Shown: positions 47,171-57,778, counted from the first letter of the stretch. The stretch: DNA of 64,000 nt from Prevotella sp. tc2-28 (GCF_900107705.1 NZ_FNRE01000005.1:158124-222123), one strand, 5' to 3'. Made by a program: numbers and translations. The notes: a model not told the origin generated them from the letters alone.

Positions 47171-47683
47171 TTATCCTCTAAATACTTTTTCCATACTGAT
47201 TCCACGTGTACCTGCAACGGTATAGGCATCGCGCATCTGGCTCAGAGCCTCGATGGTTGCCTTAACCAGGTTGTGGGGGTTAGAAGAACCCTTTGACTTA
47301 GCAAGCACGTCCTTCACACCAACGCTCTCAAGTACAGCACGCATAGCACCACCAGCCACAAGACCAGTACCGGCTGCAGCGGGCTTAAGGAACACCTGAG
47401 CGCCACCGAAGCGTGCTTCCATCTCATGAGGAATGGTACCCTTGAGCACGGGAACCTTTACCAGATTCTTCTTAGCTGCCTCAACACCTTTTGCGATGGC
47501 GGCAGTAACTTCACCTGCCTTGCCAAGTCCCCAGCCAATGATACCGTTGCCGTCACCGACAACGACGATTGCTGCGAATGTAAAGGTGCGACCACCCTTT
47601 GTTACCTTTGTAACACGGTTGATGGCAACCAGTCTGTCTTTCAACTCTACGTCGCTATTTATCTTAACTTTGTTCATTGCCAT
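47171..47683 (-). CDS. rpsE: 30S ribosomal protein S5
   Basis: 170 residues: double-stranded RNA-binding-like N domain ([30 protein letters not shown]) and C domain with [16 protein letters not shown]. Contributes to decoding fidelity. Confidence 0.98.
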   Translation of the reverse strand: MAMNKVKINSDVELKDRLVAINRVTKVTKGGRTFTFAAIVVVGDGNGIIGWGLGKAGEVTAAIAKGVEAAKKNLVKVPVLKGTIPHEMEARFGGAQVFLKPAAAGTGLVAGGAMRAVLESVGVKDVLAKSKGSSNPHNLVKATIEALSQMRDAYTVAGTRGISMEKVFRG

Positions 47684-47689
47684 AATCGT

Positions 47690-48034
47690 TTAAAATTTAA
47701 GTCCACCTTTACGTGCTGCATCAGCCAATGACTTAACACGGCCGTGGTAGAGATAACCATTACGGTCGAAGACAACGGCTGTAACACCAGCCTCAATAGC
47801 CTTCTTGGCTACCATCTCACCAACCTTCTCTGCCTGTTCAGTCTTAGGCATGGTCTCAAGACCCAGTGATGATGCAGATGCAAGAGTTTTACCCTCCAAA
47901 TCGTTAATCACCTGAACGTAGATCTGCTTGTTAGAACGGAACACGCTCATACGGGGACGCTCGGCAGTACCGAATACGTTCTTACGAATTCTGTATTTAA
48001 TCTTAATTCGTCTTTCAATCTTCTTTGTTGTCAT
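47690..48034 (-). CDS. rplR: 50S ribosomal protein L18
   Basis: 114 residues, basic N-terminus ([15 protein letters not shown]) and [34 protein letters not shown] 5S rRNA-binding fold ending [17 protein letters not shown]. Confidence 0.98.
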   Translation of the reverse strand: MTTKKIERRIKIKYRIRKNVFGTAERPRMSVFRSNKQIYVQVINDLEGKTLASASSLGLETMPKTEQAEKVGEMVAKKAIEAGVTAVVFDRNGYLYHGRVKSLADAARKGGLKF

Positions 48035-48053
48035 AATTCTTCAGTTTTTAAGA

Positions 48054-48623
48054 TTACTTAGCTGAGGCTGACTTACCCGACTTACGACGGATAACCTCAC
48101 CCTTGAACAAGATACCCTTACCCTTGTAAGGCTCCGGCATACGGAAAGAACGAATTTTTGCGCAAATCATACCCAGCAGCTGCTTGTCGCATGACTCCAA
48201 AACAATCTGGGGGTTCTGGTTACGCTCCATCTTGGTTTCAACCTTTACCTCTTTCGGAAGCTGGATGAAGATGGGGTGTGTATAACCCAGCGAGAACTCA
48301 ATGATATTGCCCTGGTTTGAAACACGGTAACCTACACCGACCAATTCCATCTCCTTCTTGTAACCCTCGCTAACACCAACAACCATGTTGTTTACAAGAG
48401 CACGATAAAGACCATGGAATGCCTGCTTCTGCTTAACATTCACAGGACTGTTCTCATCAATTTCAAATGTAACGTGGCCATCAGCGATAGACACCTTGAT
48501 AGAAGGATCTACCTTCTGAGCAAGTTCGCCCTTGGGACCCTTTACTGTAATAACACCGTCCTGACCCTGGGCAACAGTAACGCCTGCAGGGATACTAATT
48601 GGTAATTTTCCTATTCTTGACAT
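48054..48623 (-). CDS. rplF: 50S ribosomal protein L6
   Basis: 189 residues from the ATG at 48623 (MSRIGKLPISIP), the family start; a five-residue longer reading is unlikely. Two repeated beta/alpha domains, the second ending PEPYKGKGILFKGEVIRRKSGKSA. Confidence 0.97.
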   Translation of the reverse strand: MSRIGKLPISIPAGVTVAQGQDGVITVKGPKGELAQKVDPSIKVSIADGHVTFEIDENSPVNVKQKQAFHGLYRALVNNMVVGVSEGYKKEMELVGVGYRVSNQGNIIEFSLGYTHPIFIQLPKEVKVETKMERNQNPQIVLESCDKQLLGMICAKIRSFRMPEPYKGKGILFKGEVIRRKSGKSASAK

Positions 48624-48638
48624 AATCAAATCCTCCAA

Positions 48639-49034
48639 TTAATAAACGTAGCAAAGAACCTCGCCGCCAATCTTCAACTGAGCAGCCTCTTTGTCTGTCA
48701 TTACACCTTGGGATGTAGATAAGATGGCGATACCTAATCCGTTAATTACTCTCGGCATGTCTTTGTAACCAGTGTACTTACGAAGACCTGGTGTTGACAC
48801 GCGCTTCAGGCACTTGATGGCATTTGCCTTCGTGGCAGGGTCGTATTTCAAGGCAACCTTGATAGTACCCTGAGGGCCGTCCTCAATGAACTTGTAGTTC
48901 AGGATGTAACCCTTCTCGAAGAGGATCTTTGTGATTTCCTTCTTCAAGTTAGACGCAGGAACCTCAACCACACGGTGGTTGGCCATAATGGCGTTTCTGA
49001 GTCTTGTCAGATAATCTGCTATTGGATCTGTCAT
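48639..49034 (-). CDS. rpsH: 30S ribosomal protein S8
   Basis: 131 residues: TDPIADYLTRLRNAIMANH and the C-terminal STSQGVMTDKEA 16S binding site. A small hairpin (49055-49069) lies in the 76-base gap upstream, where S8 autoregulation could act. Confidence 0.98.
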   Translation of the reverse strand: MTDPIADYLTRLRNAIMANHRVVEVPASNLKKEITKILFEKGYILNYKFIEDGPQGTIKVALKYDPATKANAIKCLKRVSTPGLRKYTGYKDMPRVINGLGIAILSTSQGVMTDKEAAQLKIGGEVLCYVY

Positions 49035-49110
49035 AAAATAAATTGTTTAATTAATCGGGACTACCCCGACAATATTAAAAACTAAATGTCTCTTCTTTCT
49101 CTGGAGATGA

Positions 49111-49413
49111 TTACCAACTGGCCTTCTTTACACCTGGAATCAGACCGCTTGATGCCATCTCACGGAACTGAATACGTGAAAGACCGAACTGACGCATATA
49201 TCCTTTGGGACGGCCAGTGATCTTACAACGATTGTGCAGGCGGATAGGATTGGCGTTCTTGGGGATGCTCTGCAGTTTGCGAGCGGCCTCGTAAGCCTCA
49301 GAGGGATCCTCAGACGTTGCGATAATCTTCTTCAAGGCTTCACGCTTTTCTGCGTAACGGGCAACAAGCTTTGCGCGCTTTACCTCACGAGCCTTCATTG
49401 ATTCTTTTGCCAT
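49111..49413 (-). CDS. rpsN: 30S ribosomal protein S14 (zinc-free long form)
   Basis: 100 residues of the long type without the CxxC zinc motifs: [59 protein letters not shown]. Confidence 0.98.
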   Translation of the reverse strand: MAKESMKAREVKRAKLVARYAEKREALKKIIATSEDPSEAYEAARKLQSIPKNANPIRLHNRCKITGRPKGYMRQFGLSRIQFREMASSGLIPGVKKASW

Positions 49414-49418
49414 ATCTC

Positions 49419-49976
49419 TTAATCGTTTTTAGCGTTCTTAAACGGCAGGCCGAAAGCTTTCAGCAGAGCAAAACCCTCTTCGTCTGTCTTGGCAGTTGTC
49501 ACGAAGGTAATGTTCATGCCCTGAATTCGGTCTACGGTATCGATGTTGATCTCAGGGAAGATAATCTGCTCCTGAATACCCAGTGTGTAGTTACCACGAC
49601 CATCGAACTTGCTCTCAATACCCTTGAAGTCGCGGATACGAGGCAAAGCTACGCGGACGAGCTTCTCCAGGAATTCATACATACGCTCACGACGTAAAGT
49701 GACCATGACGCCGATAGGCATCTTCTTACGCAGCTTGAAGTTGGCGATATCCTTTTTAGAATAGGTAGCGACAGCCTTCTGACCGGTAATGGTCGTGATT
49801 TCGTTGATTGCTACGTCGATGATTTTCTTGTCCTGTGTAGCATCACCAAGACCTTGGTTGACTACAATCTTCTTCAGGACGGGAACCTGCATCTTTGAGC
49901 TGTAGTTGAACTGCTTCTCCAATGCCGGAGCAATCTGCTCGACATAGGTCTTCTTCAATTGTGCTGTATTTGCCAT
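49419..49976 (-). CDS. rplE: 50S ribosomal protein L5
   Basis: 185 residues, 5S rRNA-binding: [54 protein letters not shown]. Overlaps the rplX stop by one base. Confidence 0.98.
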   Translation of the reverse strand: MANTAQLKKTYVEQIAPALEKQFNYSSKMQVPVLKKIVVNQGLGDATQDKKIIDVAINEITTITGQKAVATYSKKDIANFKLRKKMPIGVMVTLRRERMYEFLEKLVRVALPRIRDFKGIESKFDGRGNYTLGIQEQIIFPEINIDTVDRIQGMNITFVTTAKTDEEGFALLKAFGLPFKNAKND

Positions 49977-50293
49977 TACTTAATCTCCTCCCCTGACTTT
50001 TTAGCGATACGAACGACGTTCTTGCCCTCGTGCTTGATAGCCACACGGGTAGCCTTGCCGCTCTTAGGATCGATAAGACTTAAATTAGAGATATGTATCG
50101 GAGCTTCCTGCTTCACGATACCACCCTGCGGGTTCTTAGCGCTCGGTTTCGTGCTCTTAGAGACCATATTAACGCCCTCTACGATGGCACGCTGCTTCTC
50201 AACGAGAACTTTGAGCACCTTACCAGTCTTGCCCTTGTCCTCACCGGCCAGGACCATGACTGTATCGTTTTTTCTGATATGTAACTTAGCCAT
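49976..50293 (-). CDS. rplX: 50S ribosomal protein L24
   Basis: 105 residues: [28 protein letters not shown] (KOW motif) and [19 protein letters not shown]. One of the early 50S assembly proteins. Confidence 0.98.
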   Translation of the reverse strand: MAKLHIRKNDTVMVLAGEDKGKTGKVLKVLVEKQRAIVEGVNMVSKSTKPSAKNPQGGIVKQEAPIHISNLSLIDPKSGKATRVAIKHEGKNVVRIAKKSGEEIK

Positions 50294-50313
50294 TACTTTA
50301 ATACTTTTTATTG

Positions 50314-50679
50314 TTAAAGAACCTCAGGTGCCAGTGAAACGACTTTCATGTTAACGGCACGGAGCTCACGGGCTACGGGGCCGAAGATACGGCTACCGCG
50401 GAGCTCACCAGCGTTGTTCAACAGTACACAGGCATTGTCGTCAAAGCGAATGTATGAACCATCAGCACGACGGATTTCCTTCTTGGTACGAACAACCAGA
50501 GCCTTCGATACTGCACCCTTTTTAACGTCACTTGTGGGGATTGCGTTCTTAATAGCAACAACAATCACGTCACCTACGCTGGCGTAGCGACGGCGAGTAC
50601 CACCCAACACACGGATGCAGAGGGCCTCACGGGCGCCGCTGTTGTCAGCAACGGTCAGTCTTGTTTCTGTTTGTATCAT
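50314..50679 (-). CDS. rplN: 50S ribosomal protein L14
   Basis: 121 residues: [27 protein letters not shown] and [13 protein letters not shown], a complete L14. Start of the spc-type segment. Confidence 0.98.
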   Translation of the reverse strand: MIQTETRLTVADNSGAREALCIRVLGGTRRRYASVGDVIVVAIKNAIPTSDVKKGAVSKALVVRTKKEIRRADGSYIRFDDNACVLLNNAGELRGSRIFGPVARELRAVNMKVVSLAPEVL

Positions 50680-50681
50680 AA

Positions 50682-50948
50682 TTACTTAGCCTTTTCTACG
50701 ATTTGTACTAATCTCCATCTCTTTGTCTTAGAGAGAGGACGGGTTTCCATGATGAGCACTGTATCACCTACATTGCACTCATTCTTCTCATCGTGAGCAT
50801 GGTACTTCTTTGTCTTCTGGACAAACTTACCATAAATAGGGTGTTTCTCCTTGAACTTAGCTGCAATAACAATGGTTTTATCCATTTTGTTGCTGATAAC
50901 GACACCCTGTCTTGTCTTTCTTAAATTTCTTGTTTCCATCTGGACCAT
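50682..50948 (-). CDS. rpsQ: 30S ribosomal protein S17
   Basis: 88 residues: [22 protein letters not shown] and [23 protein letters not shown]. An alternative start three codons later (METRNLRK) is equally plausible. Confidence 0.97.
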   Translation of the reverse strand: MVQMETRNLRKTRQGVVISNKMDKTIVIAAKFKEKHPIYGKFVQKTKKYHAHDEKNECNVGDTVLIMETRPLSKTKRWRLVQIVEKAK

Positions 50949-50950
50949 TA

Positions 50951-51145
50951 TTATTTGTTAAGTTCTCTCTGACGGAGTTCTGTCTTCATACGTGCAATTT
51001 CACGACGTGCAGCCTTAATCTGTGATGGATTCTCCAGCGGGGTGACAGCATGGTTCAACTTCATCTGGTTGTACTTTGCAGTCTCGCTCTCTACGCGCTC
51101 AGCCAATTCCTTGGTCTCGAGGCTCTTAATTTCTGTCATCTTCAT
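50951..51145 (-). CDS. rpmC: 50S ribosomal protein L29
   Basis: 64 residues, two antiparallel helices: [14 protein letters not shown] and [19 protein letters not shown]. Lines the nascent-chain exit tunnel. Confidence 0.97.
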   Translation of the reverse strand: MKMTEIKSLETKELAERVESETAKYNQMKLNHAVTPLENPSQIKAARREIARMKTELRQRELNK

Positions 51146-51148
51146 AGC

Positions 51149-51577
51149 TTAAGCGTTTTTATCGTAATCACGTCTAACAACAAACTTAGTCTTCACGGGG
51201 AGCTTCTGAGCACCGAGGCGAAGAGCCTCCTTAGCAGTCTCAAAAGGCACACCCTCTACTTCAAAGAGGATACGACCCGGGGTAACTGGTGCAACCCATC
51301 CTGCGGGATCACCCTTACCTTTACCCATACGTACGTCAGCAGGCTTACGAGTAATGGGTTTATCCGGGAAGATACGAATCCATACCTGACCTTCACGGTT
51401 CATATAACGATTGATTGCAACACGAGCTGCCTCAATCTGGCGGCTGTCGATCCATTTGGCATCAAGCGTCTTGATTCCGAAAGAGCCGAAAGCCAGCTGC
51501 GTTCCGCGGTGAGCGTTGCCCTTATTGCCACGTCCATCCTGCGGTCTTCTATATCTTACTCTTTTTGGTTGTAACAT
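51149..51577 (-). CDS. rplP: 50S ribosomal protein L16
   Basis: 142 residues: [37 protein letters not shown] [16 protein letters not shown] and [28 protein letters not shown]. Helps position the A-site tRNA. Confidence 0.98.
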   Translation of the reverse strand: MLQPKRVRYRRPQDGRGNKGNAHRGTQLAFGSFGIKTLDAKWIDSRQIEAARVAINRYMNREGQVWIRIFPDKPITRKPADVRMGKGKGDPAGWVAPVTPGRILFEVEGVPFETAKEALRLGAQKLPVKTKFVVRRDYDKNA

Positions 51578-51602
51578 GATAGCTTCTTTCTTTAATAATT
51601 AA

Positions 51603-52328
51603 TTACTTCTTCTTATTGCGGAATCTTCTGCCACCACCGTTGTTACCACCGTTAGAGCGGGCATTACCCTTCTCTTGAGTGAAGTTAGGAGCCAAGTCTA
51701 CCTTTCCATAAACCTCACCACGGCAAATCCAGACTTTCAGACCCAGCAGACCAACCTTGGTCAGGGCCTCTGCCTGGCAGTAATCGATGTCGGCGCGGAA
51801 GGTGTGCAGAGGGGTACGACCTTCCTTAATCATCTCGCTACGTGCGATTTCAGCACCGTTCAGACGGCCAGAGATCTGCACTTTGATACCTTCAGCTCCT
51901 GCACGCATCGTGTTAGCCACAGCCATCTTGATAGCACGGCGGTAAGCAATCTTACCCTCTATCTGGCGAGCGATGTTGTTTGCTACGATGTTAGCATCGA
52001 GCTCAGGCTTCTTTACCTCATAGATATTAATCTGAATCTCTTTGTCGTAGAGTTTCTTCAACTCTTCCTTGAGCTTGTCGACATCCTGACCACCCTTACC
52101 AATGACCAAACCCGGACGGGCTGTGCAAATAGTGATGGTAACCAGTTTCAGCGTACGCTCGATGACAATCTTCGAGATGCTGGCCTTGGCCAGACGCTCG
52201 TTCAGATACTTACGGATTTTCTGATCCTCTACCAGGTTGTCTCCGAAGTTCTTGCCTCCGAACCAATTTGAATCCCAACCCTTGACGATACCAAGACGGT
52301 TGCTAATTGGATTAACTTTCTGTCCCAT
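51603..52328 (-). CDS. rpsC: 30S ribosomal protein S3
   Basis: 241 residues: [25 protein letters not shown] domain with [15 protein letters not shown] and a Gly/Asn/Arg-rich C-terminal tail ([17 protein letters not shown]). At the mRNA entry channel. Confidence 0.98.
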   Translation of the reverse strand: MGQKVNPISNRLGIVKGWDSNWFGGKNFGDNLVEDQKIRKYLNERLAKASISKIVIERTLKLVTITICTARPGLVIGKGGQDVDKLKEELKKLYDKEIQINIYEVKKPELDANIVANNIARQIEGKIAYRRAIKMAVANTMRAGAEGIKVQISGRLNGAEIARSEMIKEGRTPLHTFRADIDYCQAEALTKVGLLGLKVWICRGEVYGKVDLAPNFTQEKGNARSNGGNNGGGRRFRNKKK

Positions 52329-52333
52329 ACCTT

Positions 52334-52735
52334 TTACTTATCATTAGTTTTAGCGTCAACAAACAGAGTCACGTGGTTCGAACGTTTACGGATACGATAG
52401 CCACGACCCTGAGGTGCCGGTCTCATACGTTTCATTGTCACACCCTCGTCAACAAAGACGCGGCTTACATAGAGCTCACCGTCCTCTGCCTTGCGGTCAT
52501 TCTTGGCCTCCCAGTTGGCGATAGCCGAGCGGAGCAGCTTTTCGACATTCTCAGAAGCTGCCTTCTTTGAGAATCTCAGCACGCCGAGAGCACGGTTCAC
52601 CTCCATGCCGCGAATCATGTCAACGACATAGCGCATCTTGCGAGGTGAAGAGGGACAGCCTTTCAGCTTTGCAAAATATTGCGTTTTCTTGGCCTCTTTA
52701 ATCTTTTCGGCCATTAATCTTTTTCTGTTTCCCAT
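52334..52735 (-). CDS. rplV: 50S ribosomal protein L22
   Basis: 133 residues: [20 protein letters not shown], and the exit-tunnel hairpin ending [23 protein letters not shown], the site of macrolide-resistance changes elsewhere; none evident here. Confidence 0.98.
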   Translation of the reverse strand: MGNRKRLMAEKIKEAKKTQYFAKLKGCPSSPRKMRYVVDMIRGMEVNRALGVLRFSKKAASENVEKLLRSAIANWEAKNDRKAEDGELYVSRVFVDEGVTMKRMRPAPQGRGYRIRKRSNHVTLFVDAKTNDK

Positions 52736-52766
52736 TATTGCTTCTTTTTAAATGGATGAACCCGTG

Positions 52767-53033
52767 TTACTTCTTGTTACCGGCATGACCACCAAAACGA
52801 CGCGTAGGAGCGAACTCACCGAGCTTGTGTCCTACCATGTTTTCAGTAACATACACAGGGATAAATTTGTTTCCGTTATGAACTGCAACTGTATGTCCCA
52901 CGAAATCCGGGGAAATCATTGAAGCTCTGGCCCATGTCTTAACGACACTCTTCTTACCGCTCTCATTCATGGCGAGAATCTTCTTCTCAAGCGATACGTT
53001 GATGTACGGGCCTTTTTTTAATGAACGACTCAT
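52767..53033 (-). CDS. rpsS: 30S ribosomal protein S19
   Basis: 88 residues: [53 protein letters not shown]. Forms a complex with S13 at the head. Confidence 0.98.
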   Translation of the reverse strand: MSRSLKKGPYINVSLEKKILAMNESGKKSVVKTWARASMISPDFVGHTVAVHNGNKFIPVYVTENMVGHKLGEFAPTRRFGGHAGNKK

Positions 53034-53058
53034 AATTTACTCTTTCTTAACTTCGTGA

Positions 53059-53886
53059 TTACTTCTTGTTAGCTCTTTCGATAATGTACTTGTTCGAAAG
53101 CTTCTTCGGTGCGCGAGTCTTGAGACCCTTAGCGTACAAGCCCTTACGTGAACGTGGATGACCACCAGACTGACGTCCTTCACCACCACCCATCGGGTGA
53201 TCGTGCGGGTTCATAACAACACCACGGTTGTGAGGACGACGTCCCAACCAGCGAGAACGGCCAGCCTTACCAGACTGCTCCAAAGCATGGTCAGAGTTAC
53301 CTACACTTCCGATTGTAGCCTTACAAGCTGAGAGCACCTGACGGGTCTCACCTGAAGGGAGCTTAATCACGCAGTAGCTGCCCTCACGAGAAGTCAGCTG
53401 AGCGAAATTACCAGCCGAACGAACGAGCAAAGCACCTTGTCCCGGACGTAATTCAATGTTGTGAATTACAGTACCTACGGGGATGTTGGCCAGCGGAAGC
53501 GCATTACCTACCTCAGGCACTGCGTCTGCACCCGACATCAAGGTTGCACCAACCTCAAGTCCGTTAGGAGCAATAATATAACGTTTTTCACCATCAGCAT
53601 AGTAGAGCAATGCGATGCGAGCCGAGCGATTCGGATCGTACTCAATTGTCTTTACTACAGCTGGAACACCATCTTTCTCTCGCTTGAAGTCGATCAGACG
53701 ATACTTCTTCTTATGACCACCGCCCATGTAGCGAACAGTCATCTTACCGGTATTGTTACGACCACCAGTTGAACGCTTACCGTAAACGAGAGACTTCTCT
53801 GGCACGGATGCAGTAATGTCCTCGAACGTGCCAATAACCTTGTGTCTTTGACCCGGAGTTACGGGTTTTAATTTACGTACTGCCAT
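53059..53886 (-). CDS. rplB: 50S ribosomal protein L2
   Basis: 275 residues: [35 protein letters not shown], and the peptidyl-transferase region [25 protein letters not shown] with the conserved His. Confidence 0.98.
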   Translation of the reverse strand: MAVRKLKPVTPGQRHKVIGTFEDITASVPEKSLVYGKRSTGGRNNTGKMTVRYMGGGHKKKYRLIDFKREKDGVPAVVKTIEYDPNRSARIALLYYADGEKRYIIAPNGLEVGATLMSGADAVPEVGNALPLANIPVGTVIHNIELRPGQGALLVRSAGNFAQLTSREGSYCVIKLPSGETRQVLSACKATIGSVGNSDHALEQSGKAGRSRWLGRRPHNRGVVMNPHDHPMGGGEGRQSGGHPRSRKGLYAKGLKTRAPKKLSNKYIIERANKK

Positions 53887-53892
53887 TTCTTA

Positions 53893-54255
53893 TTACTGAA
53901 TATTGCTATAAAAATCAATGCTGTCGCCCTCCTTAAGAGTAACGATTGCCTTCTTGAACGCGTTCTTCTGACCTCTCACGAGACCTGCCTTAGTATAGCG
54001 CGACGAGCGCTTTCCAGCATAGCGAAGCGTATTCACGTCCTCAACTGTAACATTATACAGAGCCTCAACCTCCTTGGCGATTTCCACCTTGTTAGCTTCA
54101 GGCTTCACGATGAAACCATACTTGGGCTGAGCCTTCTTTGTCACTTCCTCACCACGGTGTTTACCGGTCTTTGGCTTGTAAGTCTTATCGGCAGAAGACT
54201 TCTCTGTAATGTTATTCATTTTCTCTGTAATCAGAGGCTTAATAATAAATGCCAT
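53893..54255 (-). CDS. rplW: 50S ribosomal protein L23 with N-terminal insertion
   Basis: 120 residues, about 20 more than usual. Between the start (IIKPLITEKMNNI) and the conserved KYGFIVKPEANKVEIAKEVE is an extra Lys-rich segment (about residues 16-42), a known Bacteroidetes trait. L23 docks trigger factor and SRP at the tunnel exit. Confidence 0.97.
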   Translation of the reverse strand: MAFIIKPLITEKMNNITEKSSADKTYKPKTGKHRGEEVTKKAQPKYGFIVKPEANKVEIAKEVEALYNVTVEDVNTLRYAGKRSSRYTKAGLVRGQKNAFKKAIVTLKEGDSIDFYSNIQ

Positions 54256-54269
54256 ATCTTTAGTCTCCT

Positions 54270-54899
54270 TTATTTATTTAAAACACCGTCGATGGCCTTC
54301 AGAGAGTTCTCAGTAATTACCATTACGTCAGCATTAAGTACCTTATAGGTATTAACGTTGGTAGCAATGATAACCTCAGACTTCTGCAGGTTGCGAGCCG
54401 ACAAATATACATTTTTATTTGCTTCTGGCAAAACCATCAGCATCTTCTTACCCTCGACTTTCAAGTTCTTTGCGATGTTGATAAACTCCTTGGTCTTGGG
54501 AGCCTCAAAGTTGAAATCCTCAACAACGATGATAGCCTTCTCCTGAGCCTTGTAAGACAAAGCTGACTTACGGGCAAGAACCTTCACCTTCTTGTTCAAC
54601 TTGAAACCATAATCACGGGGTGTAGGACCAAAAACACGGCCACCACCACGAAGCAGCGGAGAGTTGATATCACCATGACGAGCACCGCCGCCGCCTTTCT
54701 GACGACCCAGCTTGCGGGTAGAACCTGCATGCTCGCTACGCTCCTTTGACTTAGCTGTTCCCTGACGCTGGTTAGCCATGTACTGCTTGACATCCAGATA
54801 GATAACATGGTCGTTAGGCTCAATACCGAAGATGGCCTCGTTCAACGTAACTTTACGTCCGGTCTCCTGACCTTTGATATTCAATACGTTCAATTCCAT
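54270..54899 (-). CDS. rplD: 50S ribosomal protein L4
   Basis: 209 residues: [48 protein letters not shown] (tunnel loop) and C-terminal [22 protein letters not shown]. In E. coli L4 binds the S10 operon leader to repress it; the candidate target here is the leader before rplC. Confidence 0.97.
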   Translation of the reverse strand: MELNVLNIKGQETGRKVTLNEAIFGIEPNDHVIYLDVKQYMANQRQGTAKSKERSEHAGSTRKLGRQKGGGGARHGDINSPLLRGGGRVFGPTPRDYGFKLNKKVKVLARKSALSYKAQEKAIIVVEDFNFEAPKTKEFINIAKNLKVEGKKMLMVLPEANKNVYLSARNLQKSEVIIATNVNTYKVLNADVMVITENSLKAIDGVLNK

Positions 54900-54902
54900 A
54901 GC

Positions 54903-55517
54903 TTACTTCTCAATTAAAACAGTTGAACCATTACAACCAGCGCAGCTACCCTTCACAAGAAGCAGGTTGTGCTCCGGTATTACCTTTAACACTTTGAGGT
55001 TCTGCGTTGTTACGCGGTCGCCACCCATTTGGCCACCCATGCGCATTCCCTTGAAAACCTTTGCGGGATAAGAGCAGGCACCGATAGAACCCGGCTTACG
55101 CAGACGGTCATCCTGACCGTGAGTGCTCTGGCCAACACCACCAAAACCGTGGCGCTTAACGACACCCTGGAAACCCTTACCTTTCGAGGTTCCTACAACA
55201 TCAACGAACTCTGTGTCGTTGAACAACTCAACAGTGATCGTGTCACCGAGGTTGTGTTCCTCGTCGAACTTGAACTCGGCCAAGTGGGCCTTTGGTGTTG
55301 TACCTGCCTTCTTGAAGATTCCCATCATCGCTTTGGTGGTGTTCTTCTCCTTCTTGTCGCCATAAGCGAGCTGAAGAGCAGCATAGCCGTCCTTCTCGAC
55401 GGTTTTCACCTGAGTAACAACACAAGGACCACATTCGATAACAGTGCACGGTACATTTTTACCGTCGGCACTGAAAACGGAAGTCATTCCGATTTTTCTT
55501 CCAATTAATCCTGGCAT
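54903..55517 (-). CDS. rplC: 50S ribosomal protein L3, first gene of the operon
   Basis: 204 residues: [31 protein letters not shown] and the central loop [27 protein letters not shown], plus [12 protein letters not shown]. Normally rpsJ precedes it; here the gene is preceded only by a structured leader and a promoter. Confidence 0.97.
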   Translation of the reverse strand: MPGLIGRKIGMTSVFSADGKNVPCTVIECGPCVVTQVKTVEKDGYAALQLAYGDKKEKNTTKAMMGIFKKAGTTPKAHLAEFKFDEEHNLGDTITVELFNDTEFVDVVGTSKGKGFQGVVKRHGFGGVGQSTHGQDDRLRKPGSIGACSYPAKVFKGMRMGGQMGGDRVTTQNLKVLKVIPEHNLLLVKGSCAGCNGSTVLIEK

Positions 55518-55555
55518 TTCAGTTTAAAATTTAAATAATAATGTGAATATATTCT

Positions 55556-55612
55556 GTTTCTTTTTAAGTGCCGCCATAAGAACTGCGCTGCAAAACACAC
55601 TTAAAAAGAAAC
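55556..55612 (-). promoter_or_regulatory. Long hairpin in the rplC leader
   Basis: A perfect 15-bp inverted repeat, GTTTCTTTTTAAGTG (55556-55570) with 55598-55612, encloses 27 bases. In the minus-strand transcript it forms a strong stem about 40 bases before the rplC start, with no T-run after it, so it is more likely a translational or processing control element than a terminator. Confidence 0.65.
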
Positions 55613-55657
55613 ACACTCACTTCTTCCAAATTGAAGGTTAAGTCGCTCTTTGTCAGC

Positions 55658-55687
55658 GTATTGATGGCCTGCCGGCCAGCGCAATAC
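55658..55687 (-). promoter_or_regulatory. Promoter-proximal hairpin in the rplC leader
   Basis: GTATTG/CAATAC outer stem and TGGCC/GGCCA inner stem with loop TGCC, separated by an asymmetric internal loop. It begins about 15 bases after the expected start of transcription. The compact structure resembles ribosomal-protein binding sites. Confidence 0.55.
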
Positions 55688-55702
55688 TCACTTTAGCGGC
55701 TG

Positions 55703-55733
55703 CAAAGGTACACATAATAAATAATATACACAA
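55703..55733 (-). promoter_or_regulatory. Promoter of the S10-spc-alpha operon
   Basis: On the minus strand TTG (55731-55733), exactly 20 bp, TACCTTTG (55703-55710). Transcripts would carry a leader of about 180 bases before rplC. Confidence 0.75.
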
Positions 55734-55831
55734 TACTTACAACCTTGTTTATAACATCTTTTAACTGTTTTAGAAATTTTTAATATTCTATCTTATGCCA
55801 TATGTCGCTGATGGTGGCACACGAAGAATAA

Positions 55832-55868
55832 ATTGGCTCACAAAGTGCAGAACACTCTGTGAGCCAAT
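55832..55868 (-). terminator. Terminator of the large lipoprotein gene
   Basis: Perfect 11-bp stem ATTGGCTCACA (55832-55842) with 55858-55868, with an inner AGTG/CACT pair; on the minus strand a T-rich stretch follows. The region between it and 55740 is AT-rich with no further signal seen. Confidence 0.75.
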
Positions 55869-55906
55869 CAAGATTTGCGTTTCCTGCATCTCAGTGCTTC
55901 TCAGCC

Positions 55907-57778
55907 TTACTGGACGAGACTGAAATCACTGTTTGCGTATACGGTCGTCGTGTCCTTGTGACTCACCGTAAGGGTCGGTTGCAGTGTGTACTTGTAGTTA
56001 CGTGGATTCCCGTTGTCCTTCCTGGCCTTGAAGGTCACCATATACTGATTGTTGGAGTTGAAGAAGCCGAGCACCCTCTCGCCACCGTTGGGGATGGTGT
56101 TGCGGAATTCAGTAACCTTCTTGCCATTGTCAGCCCTGCTGACTACCACGTCTGAGATGGTCGAGTCGTTGCGCAGGTCGTTCTTCAGCTTGATGGCTCC
56201 GCCGGTGACGTTGACCACGGTCGGCATCCAGCGGCTGTCTTTGCCCTCTCTCTCAAAGGTGGAGGTTTCAAGATCGGAATAGGTGGCCCACCAGCTCTGC
56301 ACGGCCAACTTTGCCTTCAACCAGGTATCGATTGCATACGGTTTTTGGGACTGATTGTCTTTGCCGTTACGGTCGTACCACATCCAGACGCCGTGTATGC
56401 TCTGTGAGCTGCGGGATGCCTGGTTGTTCTTCACGTCGAAACCGCGACTCTCACTAAATTTCCACTCAGGTAGGTTGTTGAACACCAAGTGCCAGCGGGC
56501 CCAGTTGCCGTTCTTCCGCTCGTTCAGGATGTCCACGTCTTTGATGTTGCGCTTCTCCGAATGGGTCCATTCCCAGCCATATTTGACATTTATCAAGTCG
56601 ATATTGGCTCCGAGTTCCCCACCTTTATCATTAATGCCTGCTTTTCCCCCGATGCTATGGCTGAAGTTCAGGCTGAAGCCGTTTTTGTCCTCGTAGGACG
56701 TCTCGCCCCTGGTGGTTTCGGGCGATGGTGCGCCGCTGGCGGGGAACATGATGCGGTCGTTGGTGTCCTCATTCCAGTCTGCATCGAGAGTCGACATCTT
56801 CGTGGCGAGGTGCGACTCCACCCAGAAGTCGGTCGTGTAGGCTCCGCACCAGCGCACAAGAACAAGTCCGTGCCTGTTCCATCCCTTGCCCTTCCACAGA
56901 TCTGCTGAGTTTACAGTGGCATTCATCTTCATGCCATAGTAGTCGCCGGCACCCGCAGCACCCTCATACACGTGTACCGTATAGATGTCGTATTCGGTAT
57001 CCAGCTCTAAGTTTCCATTTATCTTGTCCGGGTCCGAATTGCCGCCCAGTTGCCTAAAGGTGTGGCTGACAGTGAATGGCTGGTAGACATGCTCGTGCGT
57101 GTGGCCGGCAAAGTCCTCCATCTTGGCCGTCTTCTCGCCAGCAGCCTTCCTGGCAGCAGCCGTGAAACGGGCGGCGTCCTCTTTATCGTACGTTTCAACG
57201 CCATTGATGTATTCCATCACATCGCCCAGCATGCTCGAGATGTAAGCATAATAATACTGCGCCGCCATCATTTGCAGCAGGATCGGGTCGAAGTCCTCAT
57301 CCACGATGGGTTTCTTGACATAATAGTAATCGTCATGATTGTTGAAGGCGAATATCATCAGCGAGTTATCAACATTGTACGTAGCGACGTCGAGCCAGTC
57401 GTGGCTGTCCTTATATGCCTCCAGCTCGGCGGCATCGGGATTCCACACAGCAATGACCTTGCCGTTGGAATACACCTCTTTCAGATAATCCTCGCTGACG
57501 TCCGTCAGTTTGTCGACCATCACGAAGTCAACGTCGGCTTCAGGCGTGCCTACCACGTCGCTCACGCCCCACTCAAAGGCCTGCATCAGATTTTCGTCCA
57601 GGCCGGCGGCCAGGTATGCCTTGCCTGACAGCCAGACTGTTGGGTCGAATTCGGCCGGACCTTCATACTCCGACGGGTCGTCAGCAACTGGATTGTCATC
57701 ATTTACAACACAGGAAGTAAGCCCTCCTCCGCAGCAAATCAGGACAGCTGCGAACATCCAATTAAATAATTTTCTCAT
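55907..57778 (-). CDS. Large secreted lipoprotein, possibly a beta-pore-forming-toxin relative
   Basis: The 623-residue protein has a lipoprotein signal (MRKLFNWMFAAVLICC...LTSC). An N-terminal alpha/beta region (about 60-130) is followed by a linker and a C-terminal half rich in alternating beta strands and aromatic residues: TVHVYEGAAGAGDYYGMK, RGETSYEDKNGFSLNFSHSIGG, WARWHLVFNNLPEWKF, SIHGVWMWYDRNG. This beta-sandwich with a Ser/Gly-rich strand pair resembles leukocidin/cytolysin-type toxins in broad pattern only, a weak call. I know no firm function. It has its own promoter and terminator; an in-frame ATG three codons upstream is possible. An unrelated surface adhesin role is equally open. 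Confidence 0.6.
   Translation of the reverse strand: MRKLFNWMFAAVLICCGGGLTSCVVNDDNPVADDPSEYEGPAEFDPTVWLSGKAYLAAGLDENLMQAFEWGVSDVVGTPEADVDFVMVDKLTDVSEDYLKEVYSNGKVIAVWNPDAAELEAYKDSHDWLDVATYNVDNSLMIFAFNNHDDYYYVKKPIVDEDFDPILLQMMAAQYYYAYISSMLGDVMEYINGVETYDKEDAARFTAAARKAAGEKTAKMEDFAGHTHEHVYQPFTVSHTFRQLGGNSDPDKINGNLELDTEYDIYTVHVYEGAAGAGDYYGMKMNATVNSADLWKGKGWNRHGLVLVRWCGAYTTDFWVESHLATKMSTLDADWNEDTNDRIMFPASGAPSPETTRGETSYEDKNGFSLNFSHSIGGKAGINDKGGELGANIDLINVKYGWEWTHSEKRNIKDVDILNERKNGNWARWHLVFNNLPEWKFSESRGFDVKNNQASRSSQSIHGVWMWYDRNGKDNQSQKPYAIDTWLKAKLAVQSWWATYSDLETSTFEREGKDSRWMPTVVNVTGGAIKLKNDLRNDSTISDVVVSRADNGKKVTEFRNTIPNGGERVLGFFNSNNQYMVTFKARKDNGNPRNYKYTLQPTLTVSHKDTTTVYANSDFSLVQ

Noticed and set aside
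55556..55612. Terminator reading for the 15-bp hairpin before rplC
   Set aside because: No T-run follows on the minus strand after the stem, and termination here would silence the ribosomal operon.
5518..55906. A hidden rpsJ (S10) gene upstream of rplC
   Set aside because: The minus-strand sequence between rplC and the lipoprotein gene (55518-55906) has no frame long enough for S10, and its motifs are absent elsewhere in the window.
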